Under the pieces are notes generated by a model. The model was not told the DNA's origin and did no database searches. It worked only from the letters and a program-made list of their open reading frames with translations. This document shows, one piece after another, positions 52,051 through 61,237 of a stretch of DNA of 64,000 nucleotides (position 1 is its first letter; each line of letters opens with the position of its first letter). The stretch comes from Leifsonia shinshuensis (GTDB lineage Bacteria; Actinomycetota; Actinomycetes; Actinomycetales; Microbacteriaceae): contig NZ_JACCFL010000001.1 of assembly GCF_013410375.1 (NCBI RefSeq), positions 930,001 to 994,000 of the forward strand, given 5' to 3'. A program made the position numbers and the translations under genes.

Positions 52051-53032
52051 ACCCCCGCGGCTTCAGCCGCACCGTCGGAAGCGCCGGCGCCGGCAGCGCC
52101 CCGCCCTCATACCCGCGCACGGTCCCGAAGCGGCCGTCCGGGTCCTCCCCGTCGATCACGTCGCGCTGCCACTCCGCCCGCGCGGCCACGACGTCTTCGT
52201 GGCTGCGGCCGATGAAGTTCCACCACATCACGATCTCCTCGCCCAGCGGCTCGCCGCCCAGCAGCAGCAGCCGCGCCGGGCCGGCCTCCCCGGCCACCAC
52301 TTCCACGCTGTCGCGTCCGGGGCACAGGTACGCCAGGTGGCTGAGCGGGACGGGCGACCCGGCCACGGAGACATCGCCGGCGTCGACCAGGATCCCGTGC
52401 TCGAACGCGGGGTCGAGCGGCACCGTCACCCGCGCACCCGCGGGCACGGCGAGCTCGGCGCCGACCAGCGGCGAGAACACGGTGGCGTCCGTCCCGCTCC
52501 CGGCCAGCGCGCCGACGAAGGTGCGCACCGTCGCGTCCCCGAGCGGAGCCGGAGACGGGACGTGGTGCTCGAAGAAGGGGGCGACGTCTTTCGACGCGCT
52601 CGGCAGCGCGACCCAGAGCTGGACGCCGTGCAGCCGCTGCGTCCCCGGCGTCGACACCTCCGAGTGGCTGATCCCGCGCCCCGCCGTCATCAGGTTGAGC
52701 TCGCCCGGCCGCACCAGCGCGTGGCTGCCGACGCTGTCGCGGTGGTCGATCTCGCCCTCGAACAGCCAGCTCACCGTCTGCAGCCCGGTGTGCGGATGCG
52801 GGGGCACCTGCATCCCACCGGTCAGCGAGACGTCGTCCGGGCCGTAGTGGTCGACGAAGCACCAGCCGCCGATCAGCGAGCGCCTGCGCTGCGGGAGGGT
52901 GCGCCGCACCGTCATCGCCCGCGGTCCGCCCAGCGGGACCTCGCGCGGCTCCAGGATCTCCACCCCCGCGTCCGCGACGACCGCGTCGTCGCCCGCGAGG
53001 ACCTCCACCGGGTCGCGCTCGAGGTTGCTCAT
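52049..53032 (-). CDS. Pirin-family cupin protein
   Basis: 327 residues. Cupin motif VPPHPHTGLQTVSWLFEGEI, then HRDSVGSHALVRPGELNLMTAGRGISHSE, the metal-binding His set of pirins. Some pirins are quercetinases or redox regulators; the role here is unknown. The ATG at 53032 is six bases after TAGGAT. The TAA stop lies within the 84-bp repeat. Confidence 0.92.
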   Translation of the reverse strand: MSNLERDPVEVLAGDDAVVADAGVEILEPREVPLGGPRAMTVRRTLPQRRRSLIGGWCFVDHYGPDDVSLTGGMQVPPHPHTGLQTVSWLFEGEIDHRDSVGSHALVRPGELNLMTAGRGISHSEVSTPGTQRLHGVQLWVALPSASKDVAPFFEHHVPSPAPLGDATVRTFVGALAGSGTDATVFSPLVGAELAVPAGARVTVPLDPAFEHGILVDAGDVSVAGSPVPLSHLAYLCPGRDSVEVVAGEAGPARLLLLGGEPLGEEIVMWWNFIGRSHEDVVAARAEWQRDVIDGEDPDGRFGTVRGYEGGALPAPALPTVRLKPRG

Positions 53033-53038
53033 AGCGGC

Positions 53039-53044
53039 ATCCTA
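53039..53044 (-). promoter_or_regulatory. -10 box (TAGGAT) for leaderless pirin mRNA
   Basis: TAGGAT on the minus strand, six bases, then ATG 53032. Confidence 0.55.
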
Positions 53045-53130
53045 GGCTCCCGGGACGCCGTCCGGGTCGTCCAGGGACCGCCGGGCGCCTGCCGTAACGA
53101 CACTCCTGCCGCGGCCCAGGAGGCCGCCCC

Positions 53131-53136
53131 TAGAAT
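53131..53136 (+). promoter_or_regulatory. -10 box (TAGAAT) for a leaderless lipoprotein mRNA
   Basis: TAGAAT, six bases, then GTG 53143. An AGGAGG further upstream would fall outside such a transcript. Confidence 0.55.
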
Positions 53137-53142
53137 GAGCGC

Positions 53143-53574
53143 GTGAACCGTGCAGCGCGCCCCCGGACCCCCGTCGCCGCCACCGCCGTCCTCGTCGCTG
53201 CCGCCCTGCTCCTCGCGGGATGCACGAGCACGCAGGTGAAACCCGCGAAGGACTACGCGGGCGAGCCGCAGGGCGTCCAGCCCCCGGCCAGCAGCGCGGG
53301 CGGCGCCTCCTGGGCGACCTGGCTGCAGAACGGCAAGCAGTTCGGGATCGTGCTCAACGGCAGCTCCACCTGCCCGCCCACCGTGCAGTCGGTGAAGGTC
53401 GTGGCGTCCAACCAGCTGGAGGCCACGCTCGCCCCGGTGTCGGGCGGCGTCTGCACGCACGACATCGTCCCGCACACCACCGTGTTCGACACCCCGAGCG
53501 GTCTCACGACGTCGTCGGACGTCACCGTCAAGCTCCCCGACACCACCCTCACGATCGCCGCGCTGCGCGGCTGA
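53143..53574 (+). CDS. Secreted lipoprotein of unknown function
   Basis: 143 residues from GTG 53143. Lipobox LLLAGC places the lipid-bearing Cys at 27. The mature part is a small beta protein (WATWLQNGKQFGIVLNGSSTCPPTVQSV) with further Cys residues in STCPP and GGVCTH that may form a disulfide. It precedes clpC but is separated by a promoter region. Confidence 0.8.
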   Translation: MNRAARPRTPVAATAVLVAAALLLAGCTSTQVKPAKDYAGEPQGVQPPASSAGGASWATWLQNGKQFGIVLNGSSTCPPTVQSVKVVASNQLEATLAPVSGGVCTHDIVPHTTVFDTPSGLTTSSDVTVKLPDTTLTIAALRG

Positions 53575-53584
53575 CACGTCGTAA

Positions 53585-53598
53585 CGCCTCCAGCGAAC
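53585..53598 (+). promoter_or_regulatory. ClgR-type operator upstream of clpC
   Basis: CGCCTCCAGCGAAC reads GTTCGCTGGAGGCG on the other strand, matching the GTTCGC-N5-GCG pattern of ClgR boxes known before clp genes in actinobacteria. It lies about 80 bp before the clpC ATG; TACTCT near 53625 is a candidate -10. The clgR gene is not in the window. Confidence 0.55.
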
Positions 53599-53677
53599 AT
53601 GCCTCCGCAGCACGGGATGCCGCGGTTACTCTCGATGTATCGGCGCCGACCCTGCAACGGCGTCGCGAGGAGTAGAC

Positions 53678-56200
53678 ATGTTCGAGAGATTCACCGACCG
53701 CGCTCGGCGCGTCGTCGTCCTGGCCCAGGAAGAGGCCAAGATGCTCAACCACAACTACATCGGGACGGAGCACATCCTGCTCGGCCTGATCCACGAGGGT
53801 GAGGGTGTCGCCGCAAAGGCTCTGGAATCGCTCGGTATCTCGCTGGACGCCGTCCGCGAGCAGGTCCAGGACATCATCGGCCAGGGTCAGCAGCAGCCGA
53901 CCGGCCACATCCCGTTCACGCCGCGCGCCAAGAAGGTCCTCGAGCTCAGCTTGCGCGAGGCCCTCCAGCTCGGCCACAACTACATCGGCACCGAGCACAT
54001 CCTGCTCGGCCTGATCCGCGAGGGCGAGGGCGTCGCCGCCCAGGTGCTCGTCAAGCTGGGCGCCGACCTCAACCGCGTGCGCCAGCAGGTCATCCAGCTG
54101 CTCTCCGGCTACCAGGGCAAGGAGCAGGTCCAGGTGGGCGGCAACGATCAGGCGACCGCGCAGGCCGGCAGCCAGATCCTCGACCAGTTCGGCCGCAACC
54201 TCACGCAGGCCGCGCGCGACAACAAGCTCGACCCGGTGATCGGGCGCGAGAAGGAGATCGAGCGCGTCATGCAGATCCTGTCGCGCCGCTCCAAGAACAA
54301 CCCTGTGCTGATCGGCGAGCCCGGCGTCGGCAAGACCGCCGTCGTGGAGGGCCTCGCCCAGGCGATCGTCCGCGGCGACGTGCCGGAGACGCTGAAGGAC
54401 AAGCAGCTCTACACGCTCGACCTCGGCTCGCTCATCGCCGGCTCCCGCTACCGCGGCGACTTCGAGGAGCGCCTGAAGAAGGTCACCAAGGAGATCCGCA
54501 CCCGCGGCGACATCATCACCTTCATCGACGAGATCCACACCCTCGTCGGCGCGGGCGCCGCGGAGGGCGCGATCGACGCCGCCAGCATCCTCAAGCCGCT
54601 GCTGGCCCGCGGCGAGCTGCAGACCATCGGCGCGACCACGCTCGACGAGTACCGCAAGCACTTCGAGAAGGACGCCGCGCTCGAGCGCCGGTTCCAGCCC
54701 ATCCAGGTGGCCGAGCCGTCGCTGCCGCACGCGATCAACATCCTCAAGGGGCTGCGCGACCGCTACGAGGCGCACCACAAGGTGTCCATCACCGACGGCG
54801 CCATCGTCGCCGCGGCGAACCTCGCCGACCGCTACATCCAGGACCGCTTCCTCCCGGACAAGGCCATCGACCTGATCGACGAGGCCGGCGCCCGTCTGCG
54901 CCTGTCGATCCTGTCGGCCCCGCCGGAGTTGCGCGAGTTCGACGACAAGATCGCCGCCGTCCGGTCCCAGAAGGAGGCCGCGATCGAGGACCAGGACTTC
55001 GAGAAGGCCGCATCGCTGCGTGACGAGGAGAAGAACCTCCTCGGCGAGCGGCTGCGCCTGGAGAAGCAGTGGCGCTCGGGCGACGTCAAGACGACGGCCG
55101 AGGTCGACGAGGGCCTGATCGCGGAGGTGCTGGCGCAGGCCACCGGCATCCCGGTGTTCAAGCTCACCGAGGAGGAGTCGGCCCGCCTGGTCTACATGGA
55201 GAAGGCGCTGCACCAGCGCGTCATCGGCCAGGAGGAGGCCATCGCGGCCCTCTCGCGGACGATCCGCCGCACGCGTGCCGGCCTGAAGGACCCGAAGCGT
55301 CCCTCCGGCTCGTTCATCTTCGCCGGCCCCACCGGTGTCGGTAAGACGGAGCTGGCCAAGGCGCTCGCCGAGTTCCTGTTCGACGACGAGTCGGCGATGA
55401 TCTCGCTCGACATGTCGGAGTACGGCGAGAAGCACACGGTCTCCCGGCTGTTCGGCGCCCCTCCCGGGTTCGTCGGCTTCGAGGAGGGCGGCCAGCTCAC
55501 CGAGAAGGTCCGCCGCAAGCCGTTCAGCGTCGTGCTGTTCGACGAGATCGAGAAGGCGCACCCGGACATCTTCAACTCGCTGCTCCAGATCCTGGAGGAG
55601 GGACGTCTGACGGACGGTCAGGGTCGCGTCGTCGACTTCAAGAACACCGTGATCATCATGACCACGAACCTCGGCACGAAGGACATCTCCGGCGGCCCTG
55701 TCGGCTTCCAGATCGAGGGCGACCCGACCACCGGCTACGACCGGATGCGCGGCAAGGTCTACGAGGAGCTCAAGAAGAACTTCAAGCCGGAGTTCCTCAA
55801 CCGTGTCGACGAGATCATCGTGTTCCCGCAGCTCAACAAGGCGGAGCTGCTGCAGATCGTGGACCTGTTCATCAAGCGCCTCTCCGACCGGCTGCTCGAC
55901 CGCGACATGACGATCGAGCTCGCGGTCCCCGCCAAGGAGCGCCTGATCGAGGTCGGCTTCGACCCGACGCTGGGAGCCCGGCCGCTGCGCCGCGCCGTCC
56001 AGCACGAGATCGAGGACAGGCTGAGCGAGAAGATCCTCCACGGCGAGCTGAACGCGGGCGACCACGTGCACGTCGACTTCCAGAACGGCGAGTTCGTCTT
56101 CACGACGACCGCCCGCCAGGAGTCCGTCGGCGCCGGCGTCAACGCCGCCGCCGCGATCGGCACCGGCCCGGCCACCCCGGACCTCGCCGCGAACGACTGA
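53678..56200 (+). CDS. clpC: ATP-dependent Clp protease ATPase subunit ClpC
   Basis: 840 residues: two Clp-N repeats (1-145, [30 protein letters not shown]), AAA1 with GEPGVGKT, a UVR/coiled middle region ([28 protein letters not shown]), AAA2 with GPTGVGKT, and a disordered tail. It unfolds substrates for ClpP. GAGGAG precedes the ATG. Confidence 0.97.
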   Translation: MFERFTDRARRVVVLAQEEAKMLNHNYIGTEHILLGLIHEGEGVAAKALESLGISLDAVREQVQDIIGQGQQQPTGHIPFTPRAKKVLELSLREALQLGHNYIGTEHILLGLIREGEGVAAQVLVKLGADLNRVRQQVIQLLSGYQGKEQVQVGGNDQATAQAGSQILDQFGRNLTQAARDNKLDPVIGREKEIERVMQILSRRSKNNPVLIGEPGVGKTAVVEGLAQAIVRGDVPETLKDKQLYTLDLGSLIAGSRYRGDFEERLKKVTKEIRTRGDIITFIDEIHTLVGAGAAEGAIDAASILKPLLARGELQTIGATTLDEYRKHFEKDAALERRFQPIQVAEPSLPHAINILKGLRDRYEAHHKVSITDGAIVAAANLADRYIQDRFLPDKAIDLIDEAGARLRLSILSAPPELREFDDKIAAVRSQKEAAIEDQDFEKAASLRDEEKNLLGERLRLEKQWRSGDVKTTAEVDEGLIAEVLAQATGIPVFKLTEEESARLVYMEKALHQRVIGQEEAIAALSRTIRRTRAGLKDPKRPSGSFIFAGPTGVGKTELAKALAEFLFDDESAMISLDMSEYGEKHTVSRLFGAPPGFVGFEEGGQLTEKVRRKPFSVVLFDEIEKAHPDIFNSLLQILEEGRLTDGQGRVVDFKNTVIIMTTNLGTKDISGGPVGFQIEGDPTTGYDRMRGKVYEELKKNFKPEFLNRVDEIIVFPQLNKAELLQIVDLFIKRLSDRLLDRDMTIELAVPAKERLIEVGFDPTLGARPLRRAVQHEIEDRLSEKILHGELNAGDHVHVDFQNGEFVFTTTARQESVGAGVNAAAAIGTGPATPDLAAND

Positions 56201-56206
56201 AACGGT

Positions 56207-56275
56207 CGAGTACGCGAATAATCCGCTGAGAACCGCCGAGTACGCAGACAATCTGCGTACTCGGCGGTTTTTTCG
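56207..56275 (+). terminator. 63-bp repeat copy 2 with clpC terminator
   Basis: CGAGTACGCG (56207-56216), a 14-nt spacer, and a perfect 18-bp hairpin (56231-56248 with 56252-56269, loop CAA) followed by six T. Same 63-bp layout and arm sequence as 36115-36177. It sits directly after clpC. Confidence 0.88.
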
Positions 56276-56293
56276 TGCGGGGGGAGGGGTCGG

Positions 56294-56299
56294 TAGGGT
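56294..56299 (+). promoter_or_regulatory. -10 box (TAGGGT) for leaderless acetyltransferase mRNA
   Basis: TAGGGT, six bases, then GTG 56306; no ribosome binding site at usual spacing. Confidence 0.5.
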
Positions 56300-56305
56300 T
56301 GTGGG

Positions 56306-56821
56306 GTGAGTTCTGAGGGCAGCGCGTATGTGGTTCGGAGGGCGCGGACCAGCGACGTGCCCGGCATCCAGGAGCTCGTGGAGCCGCTCGTCCAGCGACG
56401 CATCCTGCTCGGCAAGGAGGCGGTGACCTTCTACGAGTCGGTGCAGGAGTTCCGCGTCGCCGAGACCGAGGACGGCCAGCTGATCGGCTGCGGCGCCCTC
56501 CACGTCATGTGGAGCGACCTCGCCGAGGTGCGCACGCTCGCGGTCGCGGACCCCTGGCTCGGGCGCGGTGTCGGCCGTGCCCTGCTGGCCCGGCTGGAGG
56601 ACGATGCCAGGGACCTCGGCCTCAGCCGGCTGTTCTGCCTGACCTTCGAGGTCGGCTTCTTCGAGCGCAACGGGTTCGAGGACATGGGCTCGGAGACTGT
56701 GGATCCCGCCCTCTATGCCGAGCTCGTCCGCTCCCGCGACGAGGGTGTCGCCGAGTTCCTCGACCTGGCCCGCGTGAAGCCCAACACCCTGGGAAACACG
56801 CGCATGTTGAAGCACCTCTGA
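56306..56821 (+). CDS. Amino-acid N-acetyltransferase (GNAT), ArgA-like
   Basis: 171 residues. GNAT acetyl-CoA site: EVRTLAVADPWLGRGVGRALL. The N-terminal VRRARTSDVPGIQELVEPLVQRRILLGK and C-terminal MLKHL-type end fit the short actinobacterial N-acetylglutamate synthases placed in arginine synthesis. No other arg genes are near. Confidence 0.8.
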   Translation: MSSEGSAYVVRRARTSDVPGIQELVEPLVQRRILLGKEAVTFYESVQEFRVAETEDGQLIGCGALHVMWSDLAEVRTLAVADPWLGRGVGRALLARLEDDARDLGLSRLFCLTFEVGFFERNGFEDMGSETVDPALYAELVRSRDEGVAEFLDLARVKPNTLGNTRMLKHL

Positions 56822-56854
56822 GCGCGCCTGCGTCGGCGTGTCGCGGGTCGGCGC

Positions 56855-56860
56855 TAACCT
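56855..56860 (+). promoter_or_regulatory. -10 box (TAACCT) for a leaderless mRNA
   Basis: TAACCT, six bases, then ATG 56867. Confidence 0.5.
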
Positions 56861-56866
56861 TCGGGC

Positions 56867-57508
56867 ATGTCGACGTTCAAGCATCCAGTCGGCCCGCAGC
56901 CGAGCGGCGTGTATTGGCGCCGTCGGCTCATCGTCCTGATCGGCCTCATCGCGGTCGTGGTGGTCATCGTCCTGATCGTGGTCCGTCCCGGCGCGTCGAG
57001 CGGGGAGCCCGCCAAGGCTCCCGTCACGACGAATACCCCCGCGCCGACGGCCGCGCGCGCCGCGTCGACGAGCATCCCGACCTCCAGCGCCAGCGCGAGC
57101 GGCCAGCCGTGCAAGCCCGCCGACGTCAAGGTGGAGGCCGTGACCGACGCCGACAACTACGCCGCGGGCCAACTGCCGCAGCTCTCGGTGGCCCTCACCA
57201 ACACGGGGTCGAACGCCTGCGTCATCGACGCCGGGACCGCCCAGCAGGTGTTCACGATCACCAGCGGCTCCGAGGTCTACTGGAAGTCGACCGACTGCCA
57301 GAGCTCGAAGGTCGACGCCCAGGTGCTGCTGCAGCCGGGCAAGACCATCTCGTCGCAGACGCCGATCACCTGGGACCGCACCCGCTCCGACCCCTCGACC
57401 TGCCAGGCGCAGCGGGCGCAGGTCCCGGCCGGCGGCGCGTCGTACCACCTGCAGGTGTCGGTGGCGGGGATCACCTCGGCCACGACGAAGCAGTTCGCGC
57501 TGCGCTGA
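56867..57508 (+). CDS. Membrane-anchored DUF4232-like protein
   Basis: 213 residues: one N-terminal membrane helix (RLIVLIGLIAVVVVIVLIVV), a Pro/Thr/Ser/Ala-rich linker (about 45-80) and a beta domain with four Cys (PCKPADV, NACVID, DCQSSK, TCQAQR). The Cys-rich extracellular fold resembles DUF4232. Role unknown. Confidence 0.65.
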   Translation: MSTFKHPVGPQPSGVYWRRRLIVLIGLIAVVVVIVLIVVRPGASSGEPAKAPVTTNTPAPTAARAASTSIPTSSASASGQPCKPADVKVEAVTDADNYAAGQLPQLSVALTNTGSNACVIDAGTAQQVFTITSGSEVYWKSTDCQSSKVDAQVLLQPGKTISSQTPITWDRTRSDPSTCQAQRAQVPAGGASYHLQVSVAGITSATTKQFALR

Positions 57509-57634
57509 CGCTGTTCTGTTGGTGTCGGTTCTCCTCCACAGGTCGGGTGGGGAGCCGACTCCTCCACGACTTCCGCGATCCTCCCGCCGATGACGGTGGC
57601 CGACCGTAGTGTGGAGCGCGACTGAGGAGGTTCC

Positions 57635-58996
57635 GTGGCAAAAGCCGCTGTGACGTATCGCTGCACCGAGTGCGGCTGGACGACGGTCAAGTGGGCGGGT
57701 CGGTGCGGCGAGTGCCAGGAGTGGGGCACGGTCACGGAGGCGTCGGCGCCCACGGGCGTGCTGCGAGCGTTGAAGCCGGTCGTCGTCGGCGCTGACCGGG
57801 CCGCGCGCGCGATCACGTCGATCGGCACGGAGGCGGCGGAGCGCCGCGCGAGCGGGATCGGCGAGTTCGACCGCGTGCTCGGCGGCGGGATCGTGCCGGG
57901 TGCGGCCATCCTGCTGAGCGGTGAGCCGGGCGTCGGCAAGTCCACGCTGCTGCTGGAGGTGGCCTCCCGTGCCGCCGCCGAGGGCCGGCCGGTGCTGTAT
58001 GTGAGCGCCGAGGAGTCGGTGAGCCAGGTGCGGATGCGCGCCGAGCGCACCGGGGCGCTGCACGACCAGCTGTTCCTGGCATCCGAGACGGACCTGGCGA
58101 CCATCGTCGGGCAGATCGACGCCGTGCGGCCGTCGCTCGTCATCGTGGACTCGGTGCAGACCGTGTCGAGCGGGTCGACGGAGGGCATCGCCGGCGGCCC
58201 GAGCCAGGTCCGCGAGGTCGCCAGCACGCTGATCCGGGTGGCCAAGGAGCGCGATCTCCCGGTGCTGATCGTCGGGCACGTCACCAAGGACGGCTCGATC
58301 GCCGGGCCGCGGCTGCTCGAGCACCTGGTGGACGTGGTCTGCCAGTTCGAGGGCGACCGCCAGACCTCGCTGCGGTTCGTGCGTGCCCTCAAGAACCGGT
58401 TCGGCCCGACCGACGAGGTCGGCTGCTTCGAGATGGCCGGCGACGGCATCGCCGAGGTCCCCGACCCGAGCGGCCTCTTCCTCAGCCGCACGACCACCCC
58501 GGTGTCCGGCACGTGCGTCACCGTCGCGATGGAGGGCCGCCGCCCGCTGCCGGTGGAGGTCCAGGCGCTCGTCGTGGCGACCACGGCCCCCAACCCGCGC
58601 CGCGTGACCAACGGCGTCGACTCCTCCCGGGTCGCCATGCTGCTCGCGGTCCTGGAGCGCCGCGCCGGCATCCGGCTCGGCGACAAGGATGTCTACGTGT
58701 CCACGGTCGGCGGCGTCCGGCTGGCCGAGCCCGGAGCCGACCTCGCCATCGCGCTGGCCGTGGCCTCCGCCGCGACCGACCGGGCCATCCCGCACACGCT
58801 CGCGGCGTTCGGCGAGATCAGTCTGGCCGGCGAGATCCGCCCCGTGACGAGCGGCAAGCAGCGGGCGACCGAGGCCTCGCGCCTGGGCTTCGCGACCCGG
58901 ATCGACGAACGGAGCGCGACCGTCCGCGAGGCGCTGCGGGTGGCCTTCTCCGCCGCGGCCACGCCGCGCGAGCGCGAACTCGACGCGGCGTTCTGA
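57635..58996 (+). CDS. radA: DNA repair protein RadA
   Basis: 453 residues. N-terminal zinc ribbon (CTECGW ... CGECQEW), Walker A GEPGVGKST, KNRFG motif (LKNRFGPTDEVG) and C-terminal Lon-like domain. RadA is a branch-migration helicase in recombination. GTG start with GAGGAGG upstream. Confidence 0.96.
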   Translation: MAKAAVTYRCTECGWTTVKWAGRCGECQEWGTVTEASAPTGVLRALKPVVVGADRAARAITSIGTEAAERRASGIGEFDRVLGGGIVPGAAILLSGEPGVGKSTLLLEVASRAAAEGRPVLYVSAEESVSQVRMRAERTGALHDQLFLASETDLATIVGQIDAVRPSLVIVDSVQTVSSGSTEGIAGGPSQVREVASTLIRVAKERDLPVLIVGHVTKDGSIAGPRLLEHLVDVVCQFEGDRQTSLRFVRALKNRFGPTDEVGCFEMAGDGIAEVPDPSGLFLSRTTTPVSGTCVTVAMEGRRPLPVEVQALVVATTAPNPRRVTNGVDSSRVAMLLAVLERRAGIRLGDKDVYVSTVGGVRLAEPGADLAIALAVASAATDRAIPHTLAAFGEISLAGEIRPVTSGKQRATEASRLGFATRIDERSATVREALRVAFSAAATPRERELDAAF

Positions 58997-59057
58997 CGTC
59001 GGGCGCTGACGCTGCTCGCGGAGGAGACCCGTCCGCTTCGCCCTTCGGATCGCAGTC

Positions 59058-59100
59058 AACGGAGGAGATCGCCCGTCGCACGCTGCCCCGTTCCTCCGCT
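59058..59100. repeat. Partial copy of the 84-bp repeat element
   Basis: AACGGAGGAGATC (59058-59070) is followed by CGTCGCACGC and ends in TTCCTCCGCT, a decayed or truncated version of the element found whole 44 bp further on. Confidence 0.55.
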
Positions 59101-59143
59101 GCCCACCCTCCGGAGTCTTTCGCGCACGTTGTCCACAGCGCCT

Positions 59144-59227
59144 AACGGAGGAGATCGCGTGGCCTACGGGCCGCAACTCCTCCGCCGGCCGCCGTCGCGC
59201 GGTGTGTCGGACCGGATCTCCTCCGTT
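59144..59227. repeat. 84-bp inverted-repeat-ended element, copy B
   Basis: AACGGAGGAGATC (59144-59156) and GATCTCCTCCGTT (59215-59227) are perfect terminal inverted repeats; total length is 84 bp, exactly that of copy A. It occupies much of the radA-hydrolase gap (58997-59284), which holds no gene. Confidence 0.85.
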
Positions 59228-59284
59228 GCCGCCCGCACGATCCCGGGGTTCTCGCCGTCGGGGGTGCGGAGCACAATGGGCCGC

Positions 59285-60226
59285 ATGGCCAACCTGACGT
59301 TCACCCTCCGTTCGGGCCGACGTGTCGGCGTGACCACGCTGGGCGACCCGGTCGCCGAACGTGTCATCGTGTTCTGCCATCCGGCTCCGGGCTCCTCGGT
59401 CTTCGACCCCGACCCCGACGCGTCGGCGAACCGCGGCGTTCACATCGTGTCGCTGGATCGGCCGGGCTACGGCTCCAGCGACCCGTGGCCGGCCGGCTCC
59501 TGGCCGAGCATCGTGGGCGCCGCCGACGACATCGCCGAGTACATCCGCGAGATGAAGCGGCTGGAGTCTCCGATCGGGGTGAACCGGCCCCCGACGATCG
59601 GCATCGCCGGCTGGTCGGCCGGCGGCCGGGTGGCCCTGGCCTTCGCCGCGCGGCATCCCGAGCTCGTCGACCGCGTCGCGGTGGTGGCGACGCCCGCCCC
59701 GAACGAGTACGTGCCGTGGATCCCGCCGGAACTGCAGAAGCAGTCCGACGAGCTGGGCCGCCTCTCGCCCGACGAGGCGCGGAGCCGGCTGTCGGCCATG
59801 CTCCAGGGCCAGTCCGACGCGATGCGGGCCGCCGACCTGGAGAGCGGCGTCCCCCTCGACGCGCTCGGCGTCGGACCGGTGGACGCCCAGGTGCTCGCCC
59901 GCCGCGGCCTGGAGGACCGGCTCGGCCGGATGCTGAAGGACGCCTACCGCCAGGGTCCCGGCGGCGTCGCGGCCGACATCCTCAGCTACACCGCCCGCCC
60001 GTGGGGCTTCGACCCGTCGGCGGTGCGGGCGAAGACGCTCATCATCGGCGGCGAGGCGGACCCGATCGCCGGCCACCCGCACGCCGCCTGGTATGAGCGG
60101 GTCCTCCCGGACTCCCGCATGGAGATGTTCCCGGGGGTCGGCCACCTCGTCATCGCACCGGCGTGGGAGCGGGTGCTGTCGTTCCTGGCCCCGCACCCCG
60201 AGCCGCTGCACGACTCGGGGAACTAG
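59285..60226 (+). CDS. Alpha/beta hydrolase (serine type)
   Basis: 313 residues from ATG 59285, 7 nt after CACAAT (possible -10); ATG 59276 would add three residues. HPAPGSS oxyanion region, nucleophile elbow GWSAGGRVA, late acid in GGEADPIAG and His in GVGHLV. General esterase/peptidase fold; substrate unknown. It shares 4 nt with the convergent SGNH gene. Confidence 0.8.
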   Translation: MANLTFTLRSGRRVGVTTLGDPVAERVIVFCHPAPGSSVFDPDPDASANRGVHIVSLDRPGYGSSDPWPAGSWPSIVGAADDIAEYIREMKRLESPIGVNRPPTIGIAGWSAGGRVALAFAARHPELVDRVAVVATPAPNEYVPWIPPELQKQSDELGRLSPDEARSRLSAMLQGQSDAMRAADLESGVPLDALGVGPVDAQVLARRGLEDRLGRMLKDAYRQGPGGVAADILSYTARPWGFDPSAVRAKTLIIGGEADPIAGHPHAAWYERVLPDSRMEMFPGVGHLVIAPAWERVLSFLAPHPEPLHDSGN

Positions 60227-60990
60227 GCGGCGGTCCGCCGCGGGAACTTCGCGTTCGCCCGCTCGATGACGGCGGGGAGGAACGCGGACGCCCACACCCG
60301 GTAGCCGTGGTCGTTGGGGTGGAACCAGTCGTCGGCGAACTGGTGCAGCATCCCGCGCCAGCCTTCCCGCCGCATCGCCTCGTGGAGCGGCGCGACCGTG
60401 AGCCCGCGCTCGGCGGCCGCGGCTCGCAGGATCCCGTTCGCGACGGCCACTTTGCGCTCGTTGCGCGGCAGGTAGAAGCAGGGCAGGTCTGCCACGATCG
60501 CGTCGGCCGGCAGCGCAGCGAGCACGCGCGCGATGCCCTCCCGGAACCGCTCGGCGTCGAAGTCCCCGATGTCGTTGGCGCCGATGGACACGGTGACGAT
60601 GTCGGGCCGCAGGTCGGCGAGCCGCGGCAGCTGGTCGGCGACGGCCAGCGCGACGGTCGCCCCGGACACGGACAGGTTGACGACCCGCACGCTCCGCCCG
60701 GTCGCCGAGCGGATGTGGTCGGCGATCACGCCGACGTAGCTGTTGCGCGGCGCGGTGGCGCCGATCCCCTGCGCGGCGCTGTCCCCGATGGCGACGTAGA
60801 GGATCTCGCCCTCGGCCTTGGCGTGGTCGCGCCACCACGCGGAGTGGACGGGCAGGGTCTGGTTGATCCGTTCCTTCCCCGCGACGATCGAGGCGCGCTG
60901 CCGCCGCACCCACGCGCGCCCGGCGAGCGCGCCGGCGGCGGCGACGACAGCGCCGCCCCCCACCCAGAGCGACGGCTTCAGGTACCCCAT
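60223..60990 (-). CDS. SGNH-family lipase/esterase with N-terminal membrane anchor
   Basis: 255 residues. N-terminal helix (about 8-27), then block I YVAIGDSAAQGIG (Ser71), block III SIGANDIGDF and block V DWFHPNDHGY. All SGNH catalytic blocks are present, so it is an active esterase on the outer face of the membrane. ATG 60990 lies six bases after TACGCT. Confidence 0.9.
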   Translation of the reverse strand: MGYLKPSLWVGGGAVVAAAGALAGRAWVRRQRASIVAGKERINQTLPVHSAWWRDHAKAEGEILYVAIGDSAAQGIGATAPRNSYVGVIADHIRSATGRSVRVVNLSVSGATVALAVADQLPRLADLRPDIVTVSIGANDIGDFDAERFREGIARVLAALPADAIVADLPCFYLPRNERKVAVANGILRAAAAERGLTVAPLHEAMRREGWRGMLHQFADDWFHPNDHGYRVWASAFLPAVIERANAKFPRRTAA

Positions 60991-60996
60991 CCCGGC

Positions 60997-61002
60997 AGCG
61001 TA
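60997..61002 (-). promoter_or_regulatory. -10 box (TACGCT) for leaderless SGNH hydrolase mRNA
   Basis: TACGCT on the minus strand, six bases, then ATG 60990. Confidence 0.5.
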
Positions 61003-61094
61003 CAACGCGCTCCTGCGACAACCGTGGACACGGGACGCGCCCGGCCACGGCCTCCGATTCGCGGTGCTCGCGCGCTTCCAGTAAACTCGTCCGC

Positions 61095-61184
61095 GGTACC
61101 GTGTCCGAGCGGCCGAAGGTGCAACTCTCGAAAAGTTGTGTGGGTGAAAGCCCACCGTGGGTTCAAATCCCACCGGTACCGCCA
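61095..61184 (+). tRNA. tRNA-Ser (CGA)
   Basis: Class II tRNA with long variable arm. Acceptor GGTACCG/CGGTACC, anticodon stem CAACT/AGTTG with loop CTCGAAA giving CGA (reads UCG), T-loop GGTTCAAATCC, discriminator G and encoded CCA. Confidence 0.95.
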
Positions 61185-61189
61185 CGCAG

Positions 61190-61233
61190 ACGCCCCGGAA
61201 TCCCTTGAAACACAGGGATCCGGGGCGTTTTTC
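61190..61233 (+). terminator. Rho-independent terminator after tRNA-Ser
   Basis: ACGCCCCGG and CCGGGGCGT arms, with AATCCCT/AGGGAT extending the stem, followed by TTTTTCTT. Six bases after the tRNA CCA. Confidence 0.85.
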
Positions 61234-61237
61234 TTGG

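Noticed and set aside
57524..57570. Another copy of the 84-bp repeat near radA
   Set aside because: CTCCTCC motifs and a weak hairpin are present, but the 13-bp arms and length do not match.
53549..61048. A 2,499-codon open frame on the minus strand
   Set aside because: It runs antisense to clpC, radA and other certain genes and has the same Arg/Gly/Asp-rich shadow composition.
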